Assembly: GCF_001885905.1 (NCBI RefSeq)
Contig: NZ_JXKM01000004.1
Span: forward strand, 1-64,000
DNA from: Enterococcus devriesei
GTDB lineage: Bacteria; Bacillota; Bacilli; Lactobacillales; Enterococcaceae
Reading direction: 5' to 3'
Length of the DNA stretch: 64,000 nucleotides
Positions 1 to 6,962 of this stretch are shown in pieces. The position numbers and the translations under genes are program-made. The number at the start of each line of letters is the position of its first letter. Position 1 is the first letter of the stretch. The notes beneath the pieces were generated by a model. The model saw only the letters and a list, made by a program, of their open reading frames with translations. It had not been told where the DNA came from and ran no database searches.

Positions 1-9
1 AGGACTAGA

Positions 10-1302
10 ATGAAAAAGAAATTAATTGTAGGAGCTGTTGCAGCTCTTTTTTTGTTGCCTTTTTTTCCGAGTAACGTACAAGCTGCGAAAGGTGATCAAG
101 GCGTTGATTGGGCTGTATATCAAGGAGCACAAGGGAAATTTGGGTATGGCTCGGATAAATTTTCGATTAGTCAAATCGGTGGATACAATGCTGGTGGTTT
201 GTACAATCAGTGGACTTATTCTAGTCAAGTAGCTTCGACGATCGCACAAGGCAAACGAGCGCATACCTATATTTGGTATGACACGTGGGGGAGTATGAGT
301 ATTGCAAAAACAACAATGGATTACTTTTTGCCTAAGATTCAAACGCCGAAAGGGTCAATCGTCGCTCTGGATTTTGAACATGGTGCAAGCTCTAATAAGC
401 AAGCGAATACTGATACAATTCTTTACGGCATGAGGCGAATTAAACAAGCCGGTTACACTCCGATGTATTATTCGTACAAGCCTTTCACGCTTCAGCATGT
501 GTACTATCAGCAAATTCTAGCGGAGTTCCCTAACTCGTTGTGGATGGCTGCCTATCCGAATTACAATATAACGCCAAAACCTGTCTGGAGTGTTTTTCCG
601 AGCATGGAAGGCGTAGCAATCTATCAGTTTACATCTACGTATGCCGCTGGTGGCTTGGACGGTAATATTGATCTGACAGGTATTACAGATAACGGCTATA
701 ACGGAGCTATCAAAGACGATGACGGCAAAGTTACTGTGAAGCCTGATACTGAAACGCCTGCGATTGATCAAGGTCAGCAAGCGAACGAAACGCCTAAGAA
801 TGACATCAAAGCTGGATTCAAAGTGAAAGTGAACTTCTCAGCGTCAACGTGGGCAACTGGTCAAGCTATCCCAGCATTTATTAAAGGGAATAGTTACACG
901 GTTCAAGAAGTATCTGGATCTAAGGTCTTGTTAGGTGGCGTTATGAGCTGGATCAACAATAAAGATGTTGAGATTGTTCAAACGACAAGCACAGCACCTT
1001 CCACAGCAAATATCCATGTAGTGCAAAGTGGTGAAACGTTGAGTGGCATTGCTTCTAAATATGGAACAACGTATCAAAGTCTAGCTAGCTTGAATGGCTT
1101 GGGTAATCCTAATTACATTTATGCGGGGCAACAATTGAAAGTTAATGGTACAGCTTCGGCAACTCGTAGTTATACCGTTCGAAGCGGTGATAATTTATCA
1201 TCAATCGCTTCGAAACTAGGTACAACATATCAAGCACTGGCACAAAAAAACGGACTATCAAACCCGAATTTGATTTATCCAGGTCAAAATTTAGCGTATT
1301 AA
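10..1302 (+). CDS. secreted phage endolysin, GH25 muramidase with LysM repeats
   Basis: This 430-residue protein cuts peptidoglycan glycan strands. Residues 1-26 form a clear Sec signal peptide (KKK, a hydrophobic run, then VQAA). A GH25-type domain follows (GVDWAVYQG near 31; ALDFEHG near 119), then an SH3-like wall-binding domain (about 270-325) and two LysM repeats (about 338-382 and 388-430). The architecture is that of lytic enzymes from Gram-positive temperate phages. The signal peptide suggests export without full dependence on a holin, as known for some lactic-acid-bacterial phage lysins. Only a trace of the ribosome binding site (AGGAC) is inside the window, and any holin would lie to the left. 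Function is confident; prophage origin is inferred from the domains and from neighbours to the right. Confidence 0.93.
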   Translation: MKKKLIVGAVAALFLLPFFPSNVQAAKGDQGVDWAVYQGAQGKFGYGSDKFSISQIGGYNAGGLYNQWTYSSQVASTIAQGKRAHTYIWYDTWGSMSIAKTTMDYFLPKIQTPKGSIVALDFEHGASSNKQANTDTILYGMRRIKQAGYTPMYYSYKPFTLQHVYYQQILAEFPNSLWMAAYPNYNITPKPVWSVFPSMEGVAIYQFTSTYAAGGLDGNIDLTGITDNGYNGAIKDDDGKVTVKPDTETPAIDQGQQANETPKNDIKAGFKVKVNFSASTWATGQAIPAFIKGNSYTVQEVSGSKVLLGGVMSWINNKDVEIVQTTSTAPSTANIHVVQSGETLSGIASKYGTTYQSLASLNGLGNPNYIYAGQQLKVNGTASATRSYTVRSGDNLSSIASKLGTTYQALAQKNGLSNPNLIYPGQNLAY

Positions 1303-1307
1303 AAAAG

Positions 1308-1339
1308 GCCCTCTACAGTTTTGTAGGGGCTTATTTTTT
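1308..1339 (+). terminator. rho-independent terminator after endolysin
   Basis: GCCC(T)CTACA pairs with TGTAGGGGC across a short GTTT loop and is followed by a T tract. It sits six bases after the endolysin stop and ends the lysis transcript. Confidence 0.85.
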
Positions 1340-1372
1340 TGCTTTCTTAATTGTAATTAAGATATAAGAAGT

Positions 1373-1403
1373 CTCCCAGACTTAATTAGTTGGGAGTTTT
1401 TTT
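1373..1403 (+). terminator. second stem-loop with T tract
   Basis: CTCCCA and TGGGAG flank an AT-rich loop and are followed by seven T. It is probably a backup terminator for the lysis operon. Confidence 0.6.
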
Positions 1404-1484
1404 ATAAGTATATAATGCTTGCAAAGAAATCGGTTTCTAGGTAACATCTACTCTATTGGGAAGTCACTCGCCCATAAAAAAAGG

Positions 1485-1538
1485 GAACGTCAGATACAGT
1501 TACTTGGGGAAGTGGACTGTGGGGAAGATCTGACGTTC
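1485..1538. repeat. long inverted repeat in prophage end region
   Basis: A perfect 11-bp inverted repeat (GAACGTCAGAT at 1485-1495; ATCTGACGTTC at 1528-1538) encloses a second shorter pair (ACAGT at 1496-1500; ACTGT at 1516-1520) around a G-rich loop. Downstream is T-rich. It could be a terminator stem, a small structured RNA or a protein-binding site. No ORF covers it. Confidence 0.6.
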
Positions 1539-1585
1539 TATTTCTTTATTGTAACACGTTTAAAAAATAATAATACTCATTTAAA

Positions 1586-1657
1586 GTACCCTTAGTTCAA
1601 TTGGTAGAATACTCCGGTTCATATCGGAAGATGCGGGTTCGAGGCCTGCGGGGTACA
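1586..1657 (+). tRNA. degenerate tRNA-like gene, possible CAU anticodon
   Basis: The 72-nt sequence folds as a tRNA. The acceptor stem GTACCCT/GGGGTAC has one wobble. The D stem is GTTC/GAAT around AATTGGTA. The T arm is GCGGG-TTCGAGG-CCTGC, followed by discriminator A. The anticodon arm is poor: only TCCG/CGGA pairs, around an 8-base loop containing TTCATAT, and the variable loop is short. The T loop has G at its last position. No CCA is encoded. This fits a phage-borne or decaying tRNA rather than a normal cellular one, lying between the endolysin and the accessory genes. Anticodon CAU is the best reading but is uncertain. Confidence 0.6.
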
Positions 1658-1666
1658 TAAAAAGTG

Positions 1667-1721
1667 TTGACATTTTTTTGATAAAATGGCAAACTATTAA
1701 CATAGTATATATCGTGTTAAT
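1667..1721 (+). promoter_or_regulatory. promoter and operator-like inverted repeat of the accessory cassette
   Basis: TTGACA at 1667-1672 starts about 10 bases after the tRNA-like gene. The -10 is not clear; TATTAA or TAGTAT lie rather far downstream. A perfect inverted repeat ATTAACA (1696-1702)/TGTTAAT (1715-1721) lies just before the AGGAGA ribosome site. It is a plausible operator for the HTH protein encoded second in the cassette. That is an inference. Confidence 0.45.
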
Positions 1722-1735
1722 AGGAGAGTGTGCTT

Positions 1736-2401
1736 ATGAAAATTTTATCAAATCACTTGGAAAACAACTGTGATAAAAGATTGTCAGGCGCTTTATCATT
1801 AAGTGTAAGGGAAGCATATCGTTTTTTAGATGAGCTAGTAGAAAACGAGAAAATTTTTCAGCGTCAAGAAATGAAAAAGGTGTGGGGATATGTAAGGCAT
1901 GGATTAGTGGATGTGGGGCTCAAGAGAGTGTTGAAAAGTTCGAATATTCCGCATGAAATAGCAGATGAAACAAGTAGTAGATATCCAAATGGTCATACAT
2001 ATGTGATGATAGAAACAAAAGGTGCAATCTTGACTCCAGCAAAAGTATTGAAACCGCAGTCTGTTCCCAAAAAGGCAATTTTTCGTGATAGAGGAAGTTT
2101 GTTAAATAAACAATATGATTTGTTTACAGATCCAGAGGATTTAAATCAAAAATATGATGAAAATAACCCGCCGTTTTTACTATTAACATATGGGGGATCA
2201 GCCCACAAATTAGAATTTGTACGATTGGGAATACCAGATTTAGGTGTGTCAGGTTGGATAGATCAAGTGGATATTACAAATGCTCCGGTACTTCTTGCCA
2301 ATTCGGAAGATATTAGTAACGACTTACAGTTAACCTTTACGTCAGAAGCTGAAGAGCTTATTAGAAGAGGTGAGGATTATGCAAGAGAGAAAGGAATTTA
2401 A
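1736..2401 (+). CDS. uncharacterised protein, first gene of XRE/metallopeptidase cassette
   Basis: A 221-residue soluble protein that I do not recognise. It has no signal peptide or membrane segment. It begins with a charged helical stretch (residues 1-80), and the rest is mixed, with a conserved-looking block LLLTYGGSAHKLEFVRLGIPD near 154-175. The ATG at 1736 is chosen because AGGAGA ends 8 bases upstream; an in-frame GTG at 1730 overlaps that site too closely. The gene overlaps the next by 23 bp, so the two are translationally coupled. With an XRE/ImmA-type partner and a position behind a prophage lysin, it may be one half of a toxin-antitoxin, superinfection-immunity or abortive-infection pair. 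Its function is unknown. Confidence 0.75.
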   Translation: MKILSNHLENNCDKRLSGALSLSVREAYRFLDELVENEKIFQRQEMKKVWGYVRHGLVDVGLKRVLKSSNIPHEIADETSSRYPNGHTYVMIETKGAILTPAKVLKPQSVPKKAIFRDRGSLLNKQYDLFTDPEDLNQKYDENNPPFLLLTYGGSAHKLEFVRLGIPDLGVSGWIDQVDITNAPVLLANSEDISNDLQLTFTSEAEELIRRGEDYAREKGI

Positions 2402-3521
2402 CCCCAAACAACTAACTTCTGCAAGAATAGCTAAAGGAATGACTATGAAGGACTTGGCTGAAAAGTCGGGTCTTTCAAGGCAAATGATTTCTAATTATGA
2501 GTCCGGTAAGACAAAACCAAAGGCAGACAGCTTATTGAGGATTATTTCGGTTTTAAATTTTCCTAGAAATTTCTTCATGGAAGAAATGCCTGACTTACAC
2601 AATGGACCTGTCTATTTTAGAAGTCAGAGTGCGGCAACAAAAAGAACTCGAGATATGCAAAAAGAAAGATTGAAGTATTGTTATGAAGTTTTTAAGATCC
2701 TAGCTAGATACGTTAATTTCCCAGAAGTAAAACTGCCGGATTTGCTTGAAAAAGATGTACATGAAATTTCAGAGCAAGAAATTATTAGTAAGGCTGAGGA
2801 ACTGAGAAGACTTTGGAACATAGACTCGATTTCCCCCGTCCAAAATTTGATTCAAATAGCTGAAAAAAATGGGATAATCATATCAGAGGCTAATATGTCG
2901 GATAAAAGTTTAGATGCCGTTTCAAGATGGATTATTGATAGGCCGTTTATTATGTTAACAGATAATAACGAATCATCTGTTAGAAGACGTTTTAATGTCG
3001 CACATGAGATAGGGCATATCATCTTACATAACGGCATTGAAAGTATTCATGATTATTCATCCCAAGAATTAAAGAATGTTATCGAGCGACAAGCGAATCT
3101 GTTTGCTTCGCATTTTTTACTGCCATCTGAAGCCTTTTCGGATTCTTTGATGTCTACATCGTTAGACTATTATATAGAACTAAAAAAGTATTGGAAAGTT
3201 TCAATTCAAGCTATGATCTATAAGACTTATTTAATGGGTTTAATCAATGATGATCAAAGGCTGTATTTAAATAAAAAAATCTCAAGGAATAAATGGAGGA
3301 CAAAAGAGCCCTATGATGATGAGATTCCTGTTGAAAAACCTACATTAATCAAGAAGGTCTATGAAATGATAGTTAAAAATGATGTTTTGCCACAGAGTGA
3401 ATTGAACTATTTATTCCGTTTACCAAGAGAAGAGGTAGAAAAGATCATAGGACGATCTATTTCAAGGTCTAATAAATTAGATGAGCAAAAACCTATTCTT
3501 AGATTAATAGAGAATAATTAA
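2379..3521 (+). CDS. XRE-family HTH and ImmA/IrrE-type metallopeptidase fusion
   Basis: This 380-residue protein has an N-terminal lambda-repressor-type HTH (about residues 9-62, with SGLSRQMISNYESGKTKP as the recognition region). A C-terminal zinc-peptidase domain carries HEIGH at residues 209-213, followed by a helical region with ERQANLFASHFLLP. This matches the COG2856 ImmA/IrrE class, in which the peptidase cleaves or inactivates a regulator. The ATG at 2379 has AAGAGG 8 bases upstream; a GTG at 2370 is possible but lacks a spaced site. It probably autoregulates through the inverted repeat at 1696-1721 and acts with the preceding unknown protein. Domain assignment is firm; the partner relation is inferred. 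Confidence 0.88.
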   Translation: MQERKEFNPKQLTSARIAKGMTMKDLAEKSGLSRQMISNYESGKTKPKADSLLRIISVLNFPRNFFMEEMPDLHNGPVYFRSQSAATKRTRDMQKERLKYCYEVFKILARYVNFPEVKLPDLLEKDVHEISEQEIISKAEELRRLWNIDSISPVQNLIQIAEKNGIIISEANMSDKSLDAVSRWIIDRPFIMLTDNNESSVRRRFNVAHEIGHIILHNGIESIHDYSSQELKNVIERQANLFASHFLLPSEAFSDSLMSTSLDYYIELKKYWKVSIQAMIYKTYLMGLINDDQRLYLNKKISRNKWRTKEPYDDEIPVEKPTLIKKVYEMIVKNDVLPQSELNYLFRLPREEVEKIIGRSISRSNKLDEQKPILRLIENN

Positions 3522-3524
3522 GAA

Positions 3525-3555
3525 AAGACCCTAGCGAAAGCTAAGGTCTTTTTTT
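3525..3555. terminator. terminator between convergent genes
   Basis: AAGACC(C)TAGC-GAAA-GCTA(A)GGTCTT is followed by T8. It ends the metallopeptidase cassette and reaches the stop of the convergent minus-strand operon. Confidence 0.85.
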
Positions 3556-3808
3556 ACATTGTCATCATTTCAACTTGCCTCATAATCATCGTTTTTCCAA
3601 TCACTCCATACCGTTTAACTACAAACTGCTTTCTGCTATTAAACTCACCAGCAATTGCTATTCGCATCCCGTTTTCCACATCAGCCAAAAAATTCAACGA
3701 ATGTGCAGCGATCAAACACGATTGATCGTTAACTTTAAAATAGACGAGGGGACGTTCAGAATACTTGATTATCTTGATGCTACTCACAATACCATTCAGA
3801 CTCTGCAT
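3554..3808 (-). CDS. small uncharacterised protein, third gene of SOS operon
   Basis: An 84-residue soluble protein rich in beta strands (KIIKYSERPLVYFKVNDQSCLIAAHS...). The pattern could suit a small OB-like fold, but I recognise no family. It overlaps the stop of the gene upstream and has GGGAGTGG as its ribosome site. It is the last gene of the three-gene minus-strand unit driven by the SOS-box promoter at 4406-4434. Its co-expression with a YolD-like gene points to a DNA-damage response role; nothing more can be said. Confidence 0.65.
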   Translation of the reverse strand: MQSLNGIVSSIKIIKYSERPLVYFKVNDQSCLIAAHSLNFLADVENGMRIAIAGEFNSRKQFVVKRYGVIGKTMIMRQVEMMTM

Positions 3809-3992
3809 TTAAACCACTCCCATATTTTCTGATATAAAACTGACAATTAGTAAATCCACTAGCTTTATTTAAATAGAAAGAAAAACATCTTTCACCAACA
3901 TCGAAAATAGCATTCGGTCCAAAATCCCACAGAACTTGTTGTAAATCAGAGAAGGGAATATAACCTTGTTCATATTGAAAAATCGGGTTCAT
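3780..3992 (-). CDS. small uncharacterised protein, second gene of SOS operon
   Basis: A 70-residue acidic protein starting MNPIFQYEQG. It overlaps the YolD-like gene upstream by ATGA (4 bp) and the next gene by 29 bp, so all three are translationally coupled. The ATG at 3992 is preceded by GTGGAG; an upstream in-frame GTG at 4007 is a poorer choice. Similar-sized uncharacterised proteins often accompany YolD-like genes near Y-family polymerases in Firmicutes mobile elements (general knowledge), but I cannot assign a family. Confidence 0.65.
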   Translation of the reverse strand: MNPIFQYEQGYIPFSDLQQVLWDFGPNAIFDVGERCFSFYLNKASGFTNCQFYIRKYGSGLNAESEWYCE

Positions 3993-4387
3993 TTTAATTT
4001 GCTCCACTTTTTCCAGTCATACAATTCCACATGCCGGATCTCGTCATAATCAACTTTTTGATCATCAATGTAGATTCCTAATTCGTCATAGCCACGGATC
4101 ATGCCAGTGATATCGTCAAGATAATGACCTTCAACGTCTAACTGCTCTAGCTGGATAGCAACAGGTCGAGACTTTAAACGAGCATGCTCTAACACTTGCG
4201 TAATCTCATGAGTGTACATTTGTGTCTTCTGTTCGTTAACCTTTGCTCGTTCCGTCTTATCTTTCTTCATGGCAGCTGTGTGATCAGAAAGGAAGAATCC
4301 TGACATCCATTTCAGCATACCTCTATCTTCATACACACGTTTCGCTTCCATGAAAAGTTGTTTCGCACTTTCATCATCATAAGCCAT
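3989..4387 (-). CDS. YolD-like protein, SOS-regulated
   Basis: A 132-residue protein starting MAYDDESAKQ. The C-terminal half (MIRGYDELGIYIDDQKVDYDEIRHVEL) resembles the small beta domain of YolD-like proteins, which are usually encoded beside UmuC/UvrX-type translesion polymerases. The start at 4387 has GAGGTG 6 bases upstream. A longer reading frame runs back to 4501 but would cross the promoter. It is first in a three-gene unit, and its promoter contains a LexA-type box. No polymerase gene is present in this unit, which is unusual. The family call is moderate because the similarity is short. Confidence 0.65.
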   Translation of the reverse strand: MAYDDESAKQLFMEAKRVYEDRGMLKWMSGFFLSDHTAAMKKDKTERAKVNEQKTQMYTHEITQVLEHARLKSRPVAIQLEQLDVEGHYLDDITGMIRGYDELGIYIDDQKVDYDEIRHVELYDWKKWSKLK

Positions 4388-4405
4388 ATTGCTCACCTCA
4401 AAAAT

Positions 4406-4434
4406 ATTGTACGAACATACGTTCTTTTTGTAAA
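4406..4434 (-). promoter_or_regulatory. SOS (LexA) box promoter
   Basis: On the minus strand, TTTACA (4429-4434) and TACAAT (4406-4411) are separated by 17 bp. The spacer contains CGAACATACGTTC (4412-4424), matching the Gram-positive LexA consensus CGAAC-N4-GTTC. Repressor bound there would block the promoter directly. It drives the YolD-like operon. Confidence 0.85.
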
Positions 4435-4456
4435 GCGAACAATTTATTAAGAATTC

Positions 4457-4480
4457 TGCTATAATATTTTTGAGGTGGAA
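4457..4480 (+). promoter_or_regulatory. extended -10 promoter and ribosome site for small gene
   Basis: TGC-TATAAT at 4457-4465 is an extended -10 without a good -35. It is followed closely by GAGGTGG at 4472-4478. The SOS box at 4412-4424 lies about 36-48 bases upstream and could also influence this divergent promoter. Confidence 0.55.
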
Positions 4481-4483
4481 TGC

Positions 4484-4669
4484 ATGGATGCATATGAGCA
4501 ACAGATCAAAGATTTACGCGATGGGAAAATTGAGAAAATAGAAATAAGTAGAGAAAACTTTTTTCTATGGAGAGATGTCTGGAATAAACAAGAAGACAAA
4601 AAGTTCTTTAGAGGAATTGCTGGTTTGAAAGGGCATATCACATATGTTTATGACACAACAGTAATCTGA
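4484..4669 (+). CDS. small uncharacterised protein divergent from SOS operon
   Basis: A 61-residue charged protein, MDAYEQQIKDLRDGKIEK..., with no signal or membrane segment. The ATG at 4484 has GAGG 8 bases upstream; the in-frame GTG at 4475 lies inside that ribosome site and is rejected. It is transcribed divergently from the YolD-like operon with the SOS box in the shared region. Family unknown. It is the last gene before the possible prophage boundary. Confidence 0.6.
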   Translation: MDAYEQQIKDLRDGKIEKIEISRENFFLWRDVWNKQEDKKFFRGIAGLKGHITYVYDTTVI

Positions 4670-4677
4670 CATACATA

Positions 4678-4705
4678 GGGGCAAAAAAGGGGCAAAAAGG
4701 CGCAA
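4678..4705. repeat. phased GGGGC-A5/6 repeats, possible integrase arm sites
   Basis: GGGGC recurs at 4678 and 4689, with a variant GGCGC at 4699, separated by A tracts at 10-11 bp spacing. Such G-C-A-tract repeats are seen next to attachment sites of Gram-positive phage integrases. No integrase gene is in the window, so the assignment to a prophage right end is inference. Confidence 0.4.
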
Positions 4706-5145
4706 TTATATGACCTGTCTATGAACTATCGGATTTGTAGGAAAACGAGTATAAAGGTATAGTTTGTAACGGAATAAATATCAATGACATATATTCGAAT
4801 TACTAGGCACAGTTTTTGCCATTAGAACTGGAAAATTATTCTGAGAAGAGATGCTCCTTTGTGAGTGTCTTTTTTTTGACTAAAATTGTTTGAGTAGACC
4901 AATTTAAATAACTGTTGTGTATAATTATATGCTGAATGAACGCCAATCAGTAAAGCTAAATTATTTTTAAAATAACTATAATTATTTTACGCTGAGCTTT
5001 TTAGAATAGGCTTTTATTTCTGCTTGCATTGCCGGGCTTTTTCCAGGTATGCTTTTACTGATGGAGTGTTTGCTCGCAATAAAGGGCAGGTTTTGAGAGG
5101 TTTTTGTGAAGCGGCTCAACTATAGTAGTTATAGGAGGAAGATGA
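4706..5145. other. intergenic region, likely prophage-chromosome junction
   Basis: About 440 bp without a supported ORF. It contains a weak terminator at 4849-4878 (AGATGCTC/GAGTGTCT with two wobbles, then eight T) and AT-rich sequence. The ribosome site AGGAGG at 5133-5138 belongs to the following gene. The attachment core is probably between 4670 and 4850, but no repeat partner is visible here to prove it. Confidence 0.4.
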
Positions 5146-5997
5146 ATGGATTGGTTGGATCATTTTAATGACAGTATTGCTTATGTGGAGGAGAATTTAG
5201 ACGGAGTAATTGAGCTAGAGGAAGCAGCGCGACTGGCTCAGTGTTCCAGCTATCATTATCAGCGGATGTTTTCTTATATTGCCGGGGTGACTTTTGCGGG
5301 TTATATTCGCCGCCGTCGAATGAGTTTGGCAGGGGTGGATTTGCAAAAAGGGAAAAAAGTGATTGATGTCGCCCTGAAATATGGTTACGATTCCCCTACA
5401 TCTTTTAATCGGGTATTTAAAGAAATTCACGGCATTACACCACAGGAAGCAAAGCAAGCTGGCGTAAAATTAACCAGCTATCCCATGTTGACCTTCAAAA
5501 TTACGGTAAAGGGAGTGCATGCAATGGAATATCAATTAGTTGAAAAAGAAGCCTTCAAAGTAGCGGGTGTGGGGATCGAGTTGGATCAAGATATGGAAAA
5601 ATATAAAAAGATGATCCCGGAATTTTGGAGCAAAGTCAGCGCGAGCGGGGAATTGCAAAAATTATTTCCTATCATGGATCAAGCGAATCCTGGTGTCATG
5701 GGAATCAGCATGATGACCTCGAAGATTCAAGAGAATTGGGAGTATGTCATTGGTGTAGCTAGTGACCAAATCCCTGCAGGTTTTAAACAATACGAAGTTC
5801 CAGCAGCGAAGTGGGCGATCTTTTCTGGCAGCGGCCCGATGCCGGGAGCGATTCAAGAGATGCAGACACAGATCTTTACGGAATGGCTGCCAACTTCAGG
5901 ATTTGAGTATGCGGAACTGCCGGATATTGAACTGTATTTAGACGCGAATCCAGAAGATGCCCATTTTCAAATCTGGTTCCCCGTACGGGTCAAATAA
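5146..5997 (+). CDS. AraC-family regulator with GyrI-like effector domain
   Basis: A 283-residue transcription regulator. Residues about 5-105 hold two HTH motifs of the AraC type (LEEAARLAQCSSYHYQRMF and VIDVALKYGYDSPTSFNRVFKEIHGITP). From about residue 125, a GyrI-like ligand-binding domain follows (EYQLVEKEAFKVAGVG..., IWFPV near the end). Proteins of this layout respond to small molecules or antibiotics (Rob/BltR-like). AGGAGG lies 7 bases before the ATG. The ABC transporter that follows has its own promoter but might be a target; that is inference. Confidence 0.9.
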   Translation: MDWLDHFNDSIAYVEENLDGVIELEEAARLAQCSSYHYQRMFSYIAGVTFAGYIRRRRMSLAGVDLQKGKKVIDVALKYGYDSPTSFNRVFKEIHGITPQEAKQAGVKLTSYPMLTFKITVKGVHAMEYQLVEKEAFKVAGVGIELDQDMEKYKKMIPEFWSKVSASGELQKLFPIMDQANPGVMGISMMTSKIQENWEYVIGVASDQIPAGFKQYEVPAAKWAIFSGSGPMPGAIQEMQTQIFTEWLPTSGFEYAELPDIELYLDANPEDAHFQIWFPVRVK

Positions 5998-6005
5998 GCC
6001 TGAAA

Positions 6006-6035
6006 AGTTGTCTGGATAATCCAGGCAGCTTTTTT
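6006..6035 (+). terminator. terminator after AraC-type regulator
   Basis: AGTTGTCTGG and CCAGGCAGCT pair with two G-T wobbles around ATAAT, followed by T5. Confidence 0.7.
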
Positions 6036-6137
6036 CGTTTGGTAATAAAGGTCTAGGTAACGATGAAACCGGTTAGTTTAATCAACTACGTCATGAAATT
6101 CAAATCTGCTAAATAGCGCCAGCTCTGTTGTAGCTCC

Positions 6138-6166
6138 TTGTCAGGCTAGCCTTTTTCTCGTATAGT
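6138..6166 (+). promoter_or_regulatory. promoter of ABC transporter operon
   Basis: TTGTCA (6138-6143), a 17-bp spacer and TATAGT (6161-6166). The first gene starts 38 bases later. Confidence 0.7.
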
Positions 6167-6203
6167 ATTGAAGTAAGTACAAGAGAAGCGGGGTGTGAGA
6201 GGT

Positions 6204-6962
6204 ATGATTGAATTAAAACAGGTGACAAAAAGTTATGGTGAGAAAAAAGCGTTGGATAATTTAAATTTAACGATCAAAGAAGGCGAGATTTTTGGTTTTT
6301 TGGGTCACAATGGCGCGGGCAAATCAACGACGATCAAAAGCCTAGTCAGTATCATTGAACCTACAAAAGGTGAGATTTTATTTGATGGGAAAAACTTGAA
6401 GGAAGATCGTCTGGCGATTAAGCGGAAAATCGCTTATGTGCCGGATTCGCCGGATATGTTTTTACAATTAACTGCCAATGAATATTGGGATTTAATCGAA
6501 GCGGCCTATGAGTTAAAGGGAGAAGAGCGCCGGCGACTGGAGCTGATCAGTTTATTTGATTTAGTAGGGCATGAAGACGAGACGTTAGAAAGTTTTTCTC
6601 ATGGGATGCGACAAAAAACGATTATTATCGGAGCGTTGCTGCCGGACCCAGATATTTGGATTTTGGATGAACCCTTACAAGGATTAGACCCTCAAGCGGC
6701 ATTTGATTTGAAACAAATGATCAAAGGGCATGCTGAAAAAGGGAAGACCGTCATTTTTTCAACACACGTTTTAGATACGGCGCAACAGCTTTGCGATGAA
6801 TTGGCAATCTTGAAGCAAGGCGAGTTGATTTATAATGGTTCAGTGGAAAATCTATTGCAAGATTACCCTAATGAATCTTTAGAAAGTGTTTATTTGAAAA
6901 TGGCTGGGCGTAAAGCGGATGAAGATTTAGTTGCAGAAATCGAGGGGGACGCCCATGAATAG
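6204..6962 (+). CDS. ABC transporter ATP-binding protein
   Basis: A 252-residue ATPase. Walker A is GHNGAGKS (34-41), the signature is FSHGMRQK, Walker B is IWILDEP, and the switch is STHVLD. It powers the membrane protein encoded next, whose start overlaps its stop by 8 bp. The pair resembles the YthP/YthQ and Ecs type of two-component ABC-2 transporters; substrate unknown. ATG 6204 is preferred (AAGCGGGG ends 10 bases upstream), although a GTG at 6195 is in frame. Confidence 0.92.
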   Translation: MIELKQVTKSYGEKKALDNLNLTIKEGEIFGFLGHNGAGKSTTIKSLVSIIEPTKGEILFDGKNLKEDRLAIKRKIAYVPDSPDMFLQLTANEYWDLIEAAYELKGEERRRLELISLFDLVGHEDETLESFSHGMRQKTIIIGALLPDPDIWILDEPLQGLDPQAAFDLKQMIKGHAEKGKTVIFSTHVLDTAQQLCDELAILKQGELIYNGSVENLLQDYPNESLESVYLKMAGRKADEDLVAEIEGDAHE

